This document shows, in pieces, positions 1 through 7,826 of a stretch of 44,012 bases of DNA. Below the pieces are notes generated by a model. The model did no database searches and was not told the DNA's origin. It worked only from the letters and a program-made list of their open reading frames with translations. The DNA lies in assembly GCF_001436395.1 (NCBI RefSeq), contig NZ_AZGJ01000017.1, forward strand, positions 1 to 44,012, read 5' to 3'. Each line of letters opens with the position of its first letter. Position 1 is the stretch's first letter. The DNA comes from Secundilactobacillus malefermentans DSM 5705 = KCTC 3548 (GTDB lineage Bacteria > Bacillota > Bacilli > Lactobacillales > Lactobacillaceae). The position numbers and the translations under genes are program-made.

Positions 1-99
1 CAATACCGGGGGTTCACTTCAAGACGTTGTTCTTTTATTTCTATCCACATTATTTAAACATTGATTATTTGCTACATACCATCAAAAATGGATGTGATT

Positions 100-915
100 T
101 TAATCCATATTCTTCATCGCCGCCCAATGATTAATCGGGCCATACTTGTGACCCACAGCGATTTCATTTGAAATAGCGGTGTGGACAAATGCTTTCGCAG
201 TTCGAATTGCCTGCTCAACGGAAAATCCTTTGGCAAGCTCAGCGGCGATAACGGCGGATAGCGTGTCGCCAGTACCATTGACTCTTTCCGTATTAACGAA
301 TTGCTCTGTTAGCCAGAAGGAGTCACCATTTTCCAACAAAATATAATCGCTAACGTCAGCTTGTTCAGGATTGTCATGGCGGCCCTTAATCATGACGTTT
401 TTTGCGCCAAGATTCTGCAATTTGGCTGCCGCGGCAATGATGGATTCTTTTGAGTCTAACGGCTCGTCAGTTAATTTTTGCGCTTCAAAGAAATTCGGTG
501 TAATGACGTTGGCTAACGGAATTAGTCGCTTCTTGAAGGTTTCATAAGCTTCTTCCTCAAGCAGCATCGCGCCGTGTTTGGTGATGATGACCGGATCAAC
601 AACGAGTGGGCCAAAGACCTGCGTATCGTAGTTATCGGCCACAACGTTGATGACGTCGGAATCTGCCAACATACCAGTTTTGGATGCTCGAATTTTAAAA
701 TCCTTTGCTAAAACGTCAAATTGAGTCTTGATAAAATCCACCGGCATTACATGAGCGGCTTCGATACCATATGAATTTCCCGCCACTGCGGCCGTGATTA
801 GTCCCATACCATAGACATTTCGGGCATAGAAACTGCGCAAATCAGCGGGCATTCCGGCGCTTCCGTCAGAATCGTTACCCGCAATGGTCAATGCTTGAAT
901 CTCGCCATTTACCAT
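100..915 (-). CDS. thiD: Hydroxymethylpyrimidine/pyridoxine kinase (ThiD/PdxK type)
   Basis: Ribokinase-fold kinase of 271 residues, the normal family length. Seen: an N-terminal IAGNDSDGSAG substrate loop (family form IAGSDSSGGAG) and a C-terminal NGTGDTLSA motif whose Asp217 is the expected catalytic base in the anion hole. The family phosphorylates the hydroxymethyl group of HMP or pyridoxine/pyridoxal in cytosolic thiamine or vitamin B6 salvage. Classical ThiD has Cys at the GTGD aspartate, so a pyridoxine (PdxK) role is quite possible. The start ATG follows a GAGGTGAG-type ribosome binding site. No thiamine genes or riboswitch lie beside it, so it looks monocistronic. The fold is secure; the substrate is inferred. 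Confidence 0.88.
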   Translation of the reverse strand: MVNGEIQALTIAGNDSDGSAGMPADLRSFYARNVYGMGLITAAVAGNSYGIEAAHVMPVDFIKTQFDVLAKDFKIRASKTGMLADSDVINVVADNYDTQVFGPLVVDPVIITKHGAMLLEEEAYETFKKRLIPLANVITPNFFEAQKLTDEPLDSKESIIAAAAKLQNLGAKNVMIKGRHDNPEQADVSDYILLENGDSFWLTEQFVNTERVNGTGDTLSAVIAAELAKGFSVEQAIRTAKAFVHTAISNEIAVGHKYGPINHWAAMKNMD

Positions 916-992
916 AATCTCACCTCATTTTAATTTATGATGCCTATTTTACCATTAGAGAGAAGAAGTCCCTAATTTGAATGTTAGCCTCA

Positions 993-1928
993 TCAAATAT
1001 AGCTTCCCCGTATGTCATCTAGCTGATTCAGATAACTTTCCTGGAGCTGCTTCGGATACTCAATATGCATGTGCTTACCAAATGAAATCAAAAAATGGGT
1101 CATATAGTCTAGTTCTGTCTGGTTATAACCGCCAACCATGTAGGGAATATCATTTATTACTTCCAAATGCATGTTTGGATAATGATGTTTCAGGAACAAC
1201 TCCTTGCCGTAAGCGGTCAATCGACAGCGAAAAGGGATGTTGTGGAATTTATTTTCATATTGATCTTGGATTTGCTGGAGTTCTAATCTCGAGTAGGTAG
1301 TCTTAACCGTTTTATTAGTCGATAAATCGAACATGTAGTCACAACGGTAAGTGCCCCATTGTTGAGTCACAAAATCAAAAGCACTCGTAAACCAAATGCC
1401 GTTTCGATAAAATAACTCAAGAATTTGCAGTTGCAAATGACTACGTTCGTGCTGTGTATAGGTGACGTTAACAACTTTTTCATCAAAAATTGCGTCTAAC
1501 AACTTTTCTAAATCAATCGAAAGTGTCACCTGTTCAGCGTTGTAGTAGTGGACAGCAGCCAGCATTTTGGTCACATTTTTCTGGCGTTCAGGCAAAATTG
1601 TGGCCATTAGTTTTTTCTGAATTCGTTGATAAGATTCGTTGAAAGGCGTCGCGGAAATTGCCTTCAAGGCATCCAATGCGAAAAAGATTGCCTGCGTTTC
1701 CTCACTGTTAAAGTAGACCGGAATTAAAGGTGTTTGGTTAATCAGGCGATAGCCGCCACTGCGCCCGTTCTCACCGTAGAGGGCAAGGCCCATGGATTCA
1801 AGTTCCTCAATGTCCCTGAGGGCAGTTCGTTTGGAAATCTCAAATTCAGCCATGAGGTTCTTAAGCTGAAATGTGTGTTTGTCCCTGAGAAAAATAAGTT
1901 CCTGGTTAAGCCGTTCAGATTTATTCAT
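993..1928 (-). CDS. WYL-domain transcriptional regulator (YafY/DeoR-like)
   Basis: 311-residue one-component regulator. The N-terminus carries a helix-turn-helix (about residues 1-60, ISKRTALRDIEELESMG) and the rest is a WYL-type ligand-binding region, about residues 130-300. A longer frame opens upstream, but the ATG at 1928 follows GGAGGAATTTTCAA, so I start there. It is divergent from an FMN azoreductase 82 bp away, and an inverted repeat lies between them (1945-1969). That suggests it controls the azoreductase and possibly itself. WYL regulators respond to small ligands or nucleic acids; the ligand here is unknown. Confidence 0.88.
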   Translation of the reverse strand: MNKSERLNQELIFLRDKHTFQLKNLMAEFEISKRTALRDIEELESMGLALYGENGRSGGYRLINQTPLIPVYFNSEETQAIFFALDALKAISATPFNESYQRIQKKLMATILPERQKNVTKMLAAVHYYNAEQVTLSIDLEKLLDAIFDEKVVNVTYTQHERSHLQLQILELFYRNGIWFTSAFDFVTQQWGTYRCDYMFDLSTNKTVKTTYSRLELQQIQDQYENKFHNIPFRCRLTAYGKELFLKHHYPNMHLEVINDIPYMVGGYNQTELDYMTHFLISFGKHMHIEYPKQLQESYLNQLDDIRGSYI

Positions 1929-1944
1929 TTGAAAATTCCTCCAT

Positions 1945-1969
1945 AAAGGTGCCATGTATTGGCACCTTT
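1945..1969. promoter_or_regulatory. Perfect inverted repeat, candidate WYL operator
   Basis: Perfect 9-bp arms AAAGGTGCC and GGCACCTTT around a 7-bp centre, in the divergent region between the WYL regulator and the azoreductase. It sits just upstream of the regulator's ribosome binding site, fitting an autorepression site. It lacks a T tail long enough for a terminator. Its role is inferred from position. Confidence 0.5.
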
Positions 1970-2010
1970 TAGTTATACACTAAGTTTATCAAAGAAAAAG
2001 GAGTATGACG

Positions 2011-2655
2011 ATGCAAACTTTACTTATTAATGCTCATCCAGATTTCGCAAACCAGGATCACTTTTCTAACCAATTAGAGGAACAGTTTTTAACAAAGTAT
2101 CAGCAGCTCTTTCCAAATGAGCAGCCCACAGTTCTAAATCTCTACGACTCAGAAATTCCACGGATTGAAAAGGGACAACTATTAGATGTTTGGAATAAGC
2201 AACGAAGTGGTGAAAAAATGACTGCTGACGAGGACCACGTCGCGCAAGTATCTAATAACTTATTAACCCAATTTAAAGCGCACCATCGAATCGTGATTGT
2301 TTCGCCACTTCACAATTTTAATGTGACCTCCCGAATGAAGGATTATATCGATAACATCTTGATTGCTCAGCAGACTTTCAAATATACGGAAACTGGCTCA
2401 GTGGGATTGATGACAGATGATTATAGAGTGATGCTATTACAGGCAAGTGGTTCAATTTATACCAATAACGATCGATACACACCGCTTGAATTTTCTCACT
2501 TTTACTTAAAGGAAATGTTTGTAGAAATGATGGGATTCGATCAATTTAACATTGTCAGGGCACAGGGAACCAGCGTAAGAAGTCCGGAAGAAGTGTGGCA
2601 GTCGGTACCAGAAGAGCTGGATCAGGCAATACATGATTTTTATGCAAAGAAGTGA
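2011..2655 (+). CDS. azoR: FMN-dependent NADH azoreductase / flavodoxin-fold reductase
   Basis: 214-residue flavodoxin-like-fold protein. Seen: INAHPDF near the N-terminus (the FMN-phosphate loop), VSPLHNFNVTSRMKDYIDNI in the middle (the family P(M/L)xNFxxPxxLKxxxD flavin motif) and LLQASGSIYT later. The family reduces azo dyes and quinones by two-electron transfer from NAD(P)H and often handles electrophile stress in the cytosol. An in-frame ATG lies 6 bp upstream at 2005, but it is only one base from the AAGGAG site, so 2011 is preferred. It is divergent from the WYL regulator, its probable controller. A strong terminator follows. Confidence 0.85.
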   Translation: MQTLLINAHPDFANQDHFSNQLEEQFLTKYQQLFPNEQPTVLNLYDSEIPRIEKGQLLDVWNKQRSGEKMTADEDHVAQVSNNLLTQFKAHHRIVIVSPLHNFNVTSRMKDYIDNILIAQQTFKYTETGSVGLMTDDYRVMLLQASGSIYTNNDRYTPLEFSHFYLKEMFVEMMGFDQFNIVRAQGTSVRSPEEVWQSVPEELDQAIHDFYAKK

Positions 2656-2691
2656 CCTGATCTAAGTTGCAATTGTGACTGTATCTAAACA

Positions 2692-2741
2692 AAAATATGG
2701 ATCAAAACCTCCTCAAAGTTGGGTTTGGTCCATATTTTTTT
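2692..2741 (+). terminator. Rho-independent terminator after azoreductase
   Basis: Stem AAAATATGGATCAAAACC pairs with GGTTTGGTCCATATTTT around a short loop and is followed by a T run. It ends the azoreductase transcript. Confidence 0.8.
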
Positions 2742-2779
2742 GTTTCGCGGTTTATATACTGTCACCTTTATAAGTTTAA

Positions 2780-2812
2780 TTGCTTGCGCACGCAACTAAA
2801 ATAGGACATAAT
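2780..2812 (+). promoter_or_regulatory. Promoter with overlapping palindromic operator (MarR candidate)
   Basis: The near-palindrome TTGCTTGCGCACGCAA at 2780-2795 overlaps a -35 box TTGCGC (2784-2789). A 17-bp spacer leads to CATAAT (2807-2812). It precedes the 2868 gene and the MarR gene at 3497. Covering the -35 is the usual layout for repression by a MarR dimer, so autoregulation is likely but unproven. Confidence 0.55.
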
Positions 2813-2867
2813 ACCGATGGTTAAAAGATTATTGTTGAACAACTATTTACTGAAAAGGGGTTAACTA

Positions 2868-3461
2868 ATGACTAAACTCGAAATTAATGGTCGAACTTAT
2901 TCTGAGCTACCTATTCCAGATGATTATCAGTTAGTTTATGATCAGACGGTTGAACGTGATGGTGAGAAAATTCAGTTGCGTCGATATCAACCGGCTAATT
3001 TGAAAAAAGAAGCTTTGGGGCGTGAACACGTGACGGTACTATGCCGAGACGATGGTTATGTGATGACCTATAATTCGCTAATCCACCCGAGTTCAGGAAA
3101 TTTACCACAGGAAAAGGAATTATGGGCCAAGGCGGAGCAAGTATGGCAAAATGTTGATGCATCATATCGGCAACGACTTGAGCCCTTAAGCACATCATAC
3201 CAGGAACGCCACTACACTGACGATACTGGTAAAACAGTTACAGTACCAATTGTTTGGGCAAAATATGCCGATACGCAAAATATGGGTAACTATTGCTGGG
3301 TTGGACTTGGAGCTAACGGTGAAGTTTTGGAATTCGAACGTGATAGTTATTGGGATTATTCAGCTGGTCGACAAAGTTCAGAAATGTGGAACGGAGATGA
3401 CTGGATTCTTGCACATCGGGGAGATGGACCACAGTTGCAAGCACCGATGGCATTGGCTTGA
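2868..3461 (+). CDS. Uncharacterised protein co-transcribed with a MarR regulator
   Basis: 197 residues, no recognised family. It lacks a signal peptide or membrane segment, so it is predicted cytosolic, and it is rich in Tyr and Trp, especially in the C-terminal half (NMGNYCWVGLG, DSYWDYSAG, MWNGDDWILA). No catalytic motif stands out. The start follows AAAAGGGG. The MarR gene begins 35 bp downstream without a terminator between them, so they probably share the operator-controlled promoter at 2780-2812. The context suggests an inducible function linked to the MarR ligand; the actual role is unknown. Confidence 0.75.
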   Translation: MTKLEINGRTYSELPIPDDYQLVYDQTVERDGEKIQLRRYQPANLKKEALGREHVTVLCRDDGYVMTYNSLIHPSSGNLPQEKELWAKAEQVWQNVDASYRQRLEPLSTSYQERHYTDDTGKTVTVPIVWAKYADTQNMGNYCWVGLGANGEVLEFERDSYWDYSAGRQSSEMWNGDDWILAHRGDGPQLQAPMALA

Positions 3462-3496
3462 AAATCAATTTAGATGAAAGATGAGGAGCTGACAGT

Positions 3497-3928
3497 TTGC
3501 AAGAATCACGAGATAATTCAATCCATAAGTGGTTGATTATTGCTGGACGACAGGTAAGCCAACGGTTGGACCAACAATTGGCCCTGATTGGACTCAGTGC
3601 CAGTAATTATTTTTATATTTTAAAAATTCATGATAATCCGGGCCTAACTCAGAAAACGTTGGGGGAACGGGAATTCATTGATGCGAGTAATGTGACCCGA
3701 GCAGTTAAGCAGTTGATTGACCAGGACCTGATTGAACGAAGACCGAATCCACAGGACAAGCGGGCGTACCAACTTGCACTGACGGAAAAGGGAACCGCAA
3801 TCTATCCGAAAATTTTTCAAATTTTAGATGCTGAAGAAAAGCAGTTGGCCGCCGTTGTTTCAGAACAGGACTTCGATCAGCAAAAATTTATTGATGCCAT
3901 GCGGAGTATCAGTGACACAAGGAAATAA
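3497..3928 (+). CDS. MarR family transcriptional regulator
   Basis: 143-residue winged-helix regulator. Seen: helix-turn-helix LTQKTLGEREFIDASNVTRA, then the wing ERRPNPQDKRAYQLALTEKG with the DxRxxxxxLT signature of MarR proteins, flanked by dimerisation helices. It uses a TTG start 8 bp after GAGGAG. It lies behind the uncharacterised 197-residue gene and ahead of a broken amidohydrolase. It probably binds the palindrome at 2780-2795 as a dimer and releases it on binding a small aromatic or oxidising ligand; that is family knowledge, not shown here. Confidence 0.88.
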   Translation: MQESRDNSIHKWLIIAGRQVSQRLDQQLALIGLSASNYFYILKIHDNPGLTQKTLGEREFIDASNVTRAVKQLIDQDLIERRPNPQDKRAYQLALTEKGTAIYPKIFQILDAEEKQLAAVVSEQDFDQQKFIDAMRSISDTRK

Positions 3929-3945
3929 AGTGGCGTTACTTTTTT

Positions 3946-4254
3946 ATGAAAATTATTATAGCTGAAGAACACTTTGATACACCAGCTAATATTAAGCAAT
4001 TTAATGCTTATTCAGCGGTTAAGAACAATAATCCCCATCAAGAATGTTGACGCGACCTTAACTGATTTCGCTAAGCACATTGATTATATGGACCAGTACG
4101 GAATCAATATGCAGGTTATCTCTGACGCCGGGAATTCTCCCCCTATATTGAGCGTAAAGAAAATGTCCAAGGCTTTATGACGAAAGCTGATTTGAGTGAA
4201 AAAGACCGTGAGCAATTTGCCCATGGTACTGCGGAAAAACTATTCAAACTTTAA
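3946..4254 (+). pseudogene. Decayed amidohydrolase (ACMSD-like) with frameshift and internal deletion
   Basis: Opens with ATG and reads MKIIIAEEHFDTPANIKQFN until a stop at an early frameshift. The next frame continues with VDATLTDFAKHIDYMDQYGI, and the first frame resumes with PYIERKENVQGFMTKADLSE to the end FAHGTAEKLFKL. These match the start, early and extreme C-terminal parts of the amidohydrolase_2 family. About 200 residues of the metal-binding barrel are missing between NSP and PYIE. It cannot encode an active enzyme. It sits just behind the MarR gene and may once have been part of that regulon. Confidence 0.75.
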
Positions 4255-4280
4255 TATAAAATTGCTTGATTATAATGCTT

Positions 4281-4317
4281 AAGGCCATTCTGTTGTCAGT
4301 AGCGGGATGGCTTTTTT
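4281..4317 (+). terminator. Probable terminator after the amidohydrolase relic
   Basis: GGCCAT pairs with ATGGCTT (one G-T pair) across a long loop and is followed by six T. It is weaker than the other terminators in the window. Confidence 0.45.
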
Positions 4318-4426
4318 ATGTCATTTTTTGCAATAATAAAAACGCTTTAGTAGCTATTCCCGCTCAATGCTCTATACTTTGAACCGACTAGAGGCCGATT
4401 GCCAGGATAAGAAGGAGGAGACTTAA

Positions 4427-5014
4427 ATGTTTGATTGGGAAGATAGAGAACAAGCAGAATATAGTCGCAGCACTCATATAAGTTTCGTGGAACTGACAAA
4501 AAGAAGTTACCTAACGGCAAGTGGTACCGCACCAAAGCGAACCGTTGATCCAACTTTCTTGGCAAAAGCGGCGGCCGTCACAAAATTAGCACAGTTAATT
4601 AGTGAGGGACCAAAGGCTGGAATTGAGGTTCCGGGGTTTAAAGATTATCGGCCGTACCCAGTTCAAGCCGTTTGGCATGGAGATGATTTTAAGATTTGGC
4701 TTAAACAACCGCTGTTCATTAATGAAACAATTTATAATCAGGCAGTGAATCAGGCCAGCCTATCCGAACTCGTCAACTTTGAACAATTGAGTGAAGGCAC
4801 TGAAATGCAAACCAGTTTCAGCGGTGCTGTGACGGCCACTCAAGTTGATGGATTACAAGAAGAGGCTAAAGAAGTGGGCTATCAACTAGTCGATTCAGGT
4901 AGTCACCGGGAAGTTTATTTGGATGGACTACCGCTAACGGACGACAAACAAGTGCTCGTGAGAATACCAATTGACGCGACCGGTAAACGGCCACCACTGG
5001 CTGCAGTAAACTAA
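4427..5014 (+). CDS. GyrI-like small-molecule-binding domain protein
   Basis: 195 residues resembling the COG4832/GyrI-like (SOUL-fold) group. Seen: SFVELTKRSYLTASGTAP, where the family begins its sensor strand, then LAQLISEGPKAGI, a YPVQAVWH strand (family form YPLEGLW) and later FEQLSEGTEMQ. Standalone members bind or hydrolyse cationic small molecules, or act as ligand sensors. It has no DNA-binding domain and is predicted cytosolic. A strong GGAGGAG site precedes the ATG. The glycosyltransferase 26 bp downstream is probably co-transcribed. The specific ligand is unknown. Confidence 0.72.
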   Translation: MFDWEDREQAEYSRSTHISFVELTKRSYLTASGTAPKRTVDPTFLAKAAAVTKLAQLISEGPKAGIEVPGFKDYRPYPVQAVWHGDDFKIWLKQPLFINETIYNQAVNQASLSELVNFEQLSEGTEMQTSFSGAVTATQVDGLQEEAKEVGYQLVDSGSHREVYLDGLPLTDDKQVLVRIPIDATGKRPPLAAVN

Positions 5015-5040
5015 TCAAGATAGAAAAGTGGGCGATACGT

Positions 5041-5751
5041 ATGAAACTATCAGTTGTCGTACCAACCTATAATCTGGGGTCATATGTAAAAGCATTGTTG
5101 GAAAACTTAGCAGATCAAACGGTGCCATTTGAATTATGGCTGATTGATGATGGATCAACCGATGACACCTTTGCGCAGCTAAGTGAATTTTCAAAAAGTA
5201 ATTCAGACTTCCATGCGGTTCAGTTAGAACATCGAGGAGTTTCAGTGGCTCGTAATTTTGGTCTGAGTCATGCGACTGGGGATGGCGTAGTCTTTGTGGA
5301 TGGCGATGATATGATTGCACCAAGCTTTGTTGAAATGTTGGGGAAAGGCTTGAATACTGGAGCGGTTATGGCAGCTGTTGGATATGAATGGTATCGTCGT
5401 CCGGCGACACAGTCTGACTCTTTTATTGAATTAAATCAAAAAACGGCATTTGATCAGGTCTCGCAACGAGGGACTGAATTCGGTGGGTATGTTTGGAATA
5501 AGGCCTTTCGAACTTCAGCAATTCGTTCAGCAAATTTATCTTTCGATGAGTCTTTGCACTTAGCTGAAGATTACCTCTTTACATCAACTTTTGTGGCTAA
5601 CACTCCTGGTCAGTATGTGTATTTACCAAAATTATTGTACACAAAACGCAATCGGCCAGGTAGTACAATTCACATGGCCAGTCGACAAGATCGACAGGAA
5701 GAAAATCAGGTGTTTCAGCAGATCTATGAGTTACAAAAACTAATTAACTAA
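5041..5751 (+). CDS. Glycosyltransferase family 2 protein
   Basis: 236-residue GT-A-fold enzyme. Seen: LSVVVPTYNLGSYVKALLEN at the N-terminus (nucleotide-sugar loop), LIDDGSTDDT, and the metal-binding FVDGDDMIAPSF (DxD). AEDYLFTSTF further on matches the family ED catalytic motif. It is shorter than many GT2 enzymes and has no membrane helix, so it is probably cytosolic or peripheral. It likely adds one sugar to a wall or surface glycan from a UDP-sugar. It follows the GyrI-like gene closely, with no other glycan gene nearby, so the acceptor cannot be deduced. Confidence 0.88.
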   Translation: MKLSVVVPTYNLGSYVKALLENLADQTVPFELWLIDDGSTDDTFAQLSEFSKSNSDFHAVQLEHRGVSVARNFGLSHATGDGVVFVDGDDMIAPSFVEMLGKGLNTGAVMAAVGYEWYRRPATQSDSFIELNQKTAFDQVSQRGTEFGGYVWNKAFRTSAIRSANLSFDESLHLAEDYLFTSTFVANTPGQYVYLPKLLYTKRNRPGSTIHMASRQDRQEENQVFQQIYELQKLIN

Positions 5752-5791
5752 AATTCATTTTACTGACAGATATACTCCAAAACCTTGCATC

Positions 5792-5837
5792 AAAAAACAA
5801 CCTTCAACTTATTCTATGAATAGTTGAAGGTTGTTTT
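5792..5837. terminator. Bidirectional terminator between glycosyltransferase and MerR genes
   Basis: Perfect 20-bp stem, AAAACAACCTTCAACTTATTC paired with its complement, around a three-base loop with A/T tails on both sides. It overlaps the MerR stop codon and serves both convergent genes. Confidence 0.88.
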
Positions 5838-6183
5838 AGACTAACGCCTTAACGTCATTAATTTTTGTTTCCAGGTGCTCAATTGACTGTTCCAACTTAT
5901 TTAAATTATCGCGGGATGTTTGTAATTGCTTTTGGAGGATTGTTAATCGCTCCGTAGCGGTTGAATCTCCCTTTTGATAGAGCGCCATGAAGGACTTCAT
6001 TTGGCTAATCGTCATGCCACAACGCTTTAAACAAATAATAAAATCGAGTTGTTCTAAATCAGATTCCTTAAATTCGCGAATCCCATTGACACGATTCACG
6101 GGACCTAAAAGATCTTCATTTTCGTAGTAGCGCAATGTAGAATTTGAAACTTGGTATTGGGTTGCAACTTCATCAATTTTCAT
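5836..6183 (-). CDS. MerR family transcriptional regulator
   Basis: 115 residues from the ATG at 6183 (a GTG upstream sits on top of the AAGGAG site and is unlikely). Seen: helix-turn-helix MKIDEVATQYQVSNSTLRYY, the wing RVNGIREFKESDLEQLDFI, then a long dimerisation coiled coil from about residue 75 to the end. It lacks the Cys ligands of metal sensors. It is divergent from a four-gene redox operon whose promoter has the 19-bp spacer typical of MerR activation, with a perfect palindrome in it. That points to direct control of the operon; the inducer is probably an electrophile or small organic compound. Confidence 0.88.
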   Translation of the reverse strand: MKIDEVATQYQVSNSTLRYYENEDLLGPVNRVNGIREFKESDLEQLDFIICLKRCGMTISQMKSFMALYQKGDSTATERLTILQKQLQTSRDNLNKLEQSIEHLETKINDVKALV

Positions 6184-6198
6184 AGCTCGATCCACTCC

Positions 6199-6229
6199 TT
6201 GACTTAAAGTATACTTTAAGGAGTAAAAT
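6199..6229 (+). promoter_or_regulatory. MerR-type promoter: TTGACT, 19-bp spacer, TAAAAT
   Basis: The -35 is TTGACT (6199-6204) and the -10 is TAAAAT (6224-6229), with a 19-bp spacer. The perfect 18-bp palindrome CTTAAAGTATACTTTAAG (6203-6220) lies within the spacer. Over-long spacers are the hallmark of promoters that MerR proteins untwist. It drives the operon starting at 6259. Confidence 0.78.
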
Positions 6230-6258
6230 TTGCAATAAGAAGTAAGGAGGAAAAATTA

Positions 6259-6900
6259 ATGACAAAAATAATGATTATTGGTGCATACGGAAAAACGGCG
6301 CAATTACTGACGGAAAGATTATTAAGCGAAACGCAAAATGACTTAATTTTATTTCTAAGAAAAGCAGAACGGTTGAATAAGTATACTAATAATAAACGGG
6401 TTCAATTAATAGATGGGGATGTTTTGGATACGGAACAGCTTTACACGGCCATGGCAGACGTCGACTTGGTTTATTCGAACCTAGGCGGCATTAATTTGGC
6501 GGAACAAATTCAAAGTGTCCTCGATGCAATGAAAAATGCTAACAAGCAACGCTTCGTCTATATAAGTTCATTGGGTGCCCATCATGAAGTTCCAGGTAAC
6601 TTCGGCAAATGGAATGAACAGGCAATTGCGGCATATTTACCAGGATTTAGAGCAGCTGCCAAATTAGTTGCGGAGTCTGGCCTGCAGTATACGGAAGTTC
6701 GGCCTGCTTGGTTAACGAATACCGATGAAGTCGATTATGAAACGACACAGGGGAGCGAACCATTTAAGGGAACTGAAGTATCTCGCAAAAGTGTTGCGGA
6801 CTTTGTTTTCAAAGTAGTGACAGACCCTAAGACCCATTTGAACGAAAGTGTTGGGCTTAATAAACCGAATACTGATGGGGATAAGCCAAGTTTTATGTGA
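6259..6900 (+). CDS. NAD(P)-binding Rossmann-fold protein (NmrA/atypical SDR)
   Basis: 213 residues. Seen: IMIIGAYGKTAQLLTERLL at the N-terminus (atypical SDR glycine motif), a strand-end YSNLGG, then RFVYISSLGAHHE and VRPAWLTN, as in NAD(P)H-binding proteins related to NmrA and flavin/quinone reductases. Such proteins are cytosolic oxidoreductases or redox sensors and usually lack the YxxxK pair of classical SDRs, which is not evident here. It is the first gene after the MerR-type promoter. The next ATG is 9 bp after its stop, with the ribosome site overlapping the stop, so translation is coupled. Confidence 0.83.
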   Translation: MTKIMIIGAYGKTAQLLTERLLSETQNDLILFLRKAERLNKYTNNKRVQLIDGDVLDTEQLYTAMADVDLVYSNLGGINLAEQIQSVLDAMKNANKQRFVYISSLGAHHEVPGNFGKWNEQAIAAYLPGFRAAAKLVAESGLQYTEVRPAWLTNTDEVDYETTQGSEPFKGTEVSRKSVADFVFKVVTDPKTHLNESVGLNKPNTDGDKPSFM

Positions 6901-6909
6901 GGTGATCAA

Positions 6910-7812
6910 ATGATCGACGTTTTTGCACATGTATTGGCACCTAAATTTCTAAAAAAGATGCTCGAGGTTGCGCCGGATGCCCTCGAAAAAAATAGCTGGA
7001 TGAAGAACCCGTTGCTAACTGACTTATCAAAACGAATCGCAACAATGGAAACGGATCAGCAGCAAATTATTTCCATGGTTAATTTGAATCCGGAAGATTT
7101 TACTGGAGTTGAGGAATCAGTTAACCTGTGTCGTCAGGCAAATGACGAACTTGAATCTATTGTCAAAACTTATCCAAATCAATTTCCAGCGTTTGTTGCG
7201 ATGCTGCCAATGAATGATATCCAGGCTGCGTTGAAACTTATTGACCAGCAGGTTGTTGATAACCCACTTGCGGCAGGTGTCCAATTATTTACGAGAGCCA
7301 TGCAGAAGCCAATTGCGTCTGAAGAATTTGAGCCTATTTTTGCAAAGATGGTGCAGATTGGGAAACCCATTTGGCTCCATCCAGTTTTTGATGAACGTAA
7401 ATTGGACAATAATTTAACATTTGGCTGGGAATATGAACAGACCTTAGCAATGAATGATATTGTTAATAAAGGGTACTTTGATCGATTTCCTGGATTAAAA
7501 ATTATCGTGCATCATGCGGGCGCAATGGTGCCTTATTTTGCACAACGAATTTATCATATTCAGGGACAGGAAAAATATCAGGTATTTAAAAAGTTTTATG
7601 TAGATACTGCCCTCTTAGGAAACTCAGGAGCTTTGGCGCTTGCAGTGAGTTTCTTTGGGATTGATCATGTGTTATTTGGAACGGACACACCATTGGGAAT
7701 TGCGCCCGATGGTCCAACTGAGGTTATCAAGCAGGCCATTTTGGCGATGAACCTATCAGAGGCGGAGAAAAATCAAATCTTTTCGGGTAATTGGCAGCAG
7801 CTTAAATCATAA
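6910..7812 (+). CDS. Amidohydrolase family protein (ACMSD-like, amidohydrolase_2)
   Basis: 300-residue TIM-barrel amidohydrolase. Seen: IWLHP, IIVHHAG and FGTDTPLG, which carry the barrel metal ligands and the catalytic Asp. The N-terminal motif reads IDVFAHVLAP, where the family has DxHxH; the first His is Phe, so metal binding may differ. Relatives are metal-dependent decarboxylases or hydrolases acting on aromatic or keto acids. It is translationally coupled to the NmrA-like gene and lies 14 bp from the aldo/keto reductase. It may degrade a compound the operon detoxifies. The substrate is unknown. Confidence 0.85.
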   Translation: MIDVFAHVLAPKFLKKMLEVAPDALEKNSWMKNPLLTDLSKRIATMETDQQQIISMVNLNPEDFTGVEESVNLCRQANDELESIVKTYPNQFPAFVAMLPMNDIQAALKLIDQQVVDNPLAAGVQLFTRAMQKPIASEEFEPIFAKMVQIGKPIWLHPVFDERKLDNNLTFGWEYEQTLAMNDIVNKGYFDRFPGLKIIVHHAGAMVPYFAQRIYHIQGQEKYQVFKKFYVDTALLGNSGALALAVSFFGIDHVLFGTDTPLGIAPDGPTEVIKQAILAMNLSEAEKNQIFSGNWQQLKS

Positions 7813-7826
7813 TTGGGAGTGATGAT

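Noticed and set aside
1-99. Possible gene or terminator at the window edge
   Set aside because: Only a six-base inverted repeat (ATGGAT/ATCCAT) is visible near the ThiD-like stop, with no T tail; too weak to call.
4347-4565. Minus-strand frame over the start of the GyrI-like gene
   Set aside because: Overlaps a strong ribosome site and a conserved sense-strand protein; no family match.
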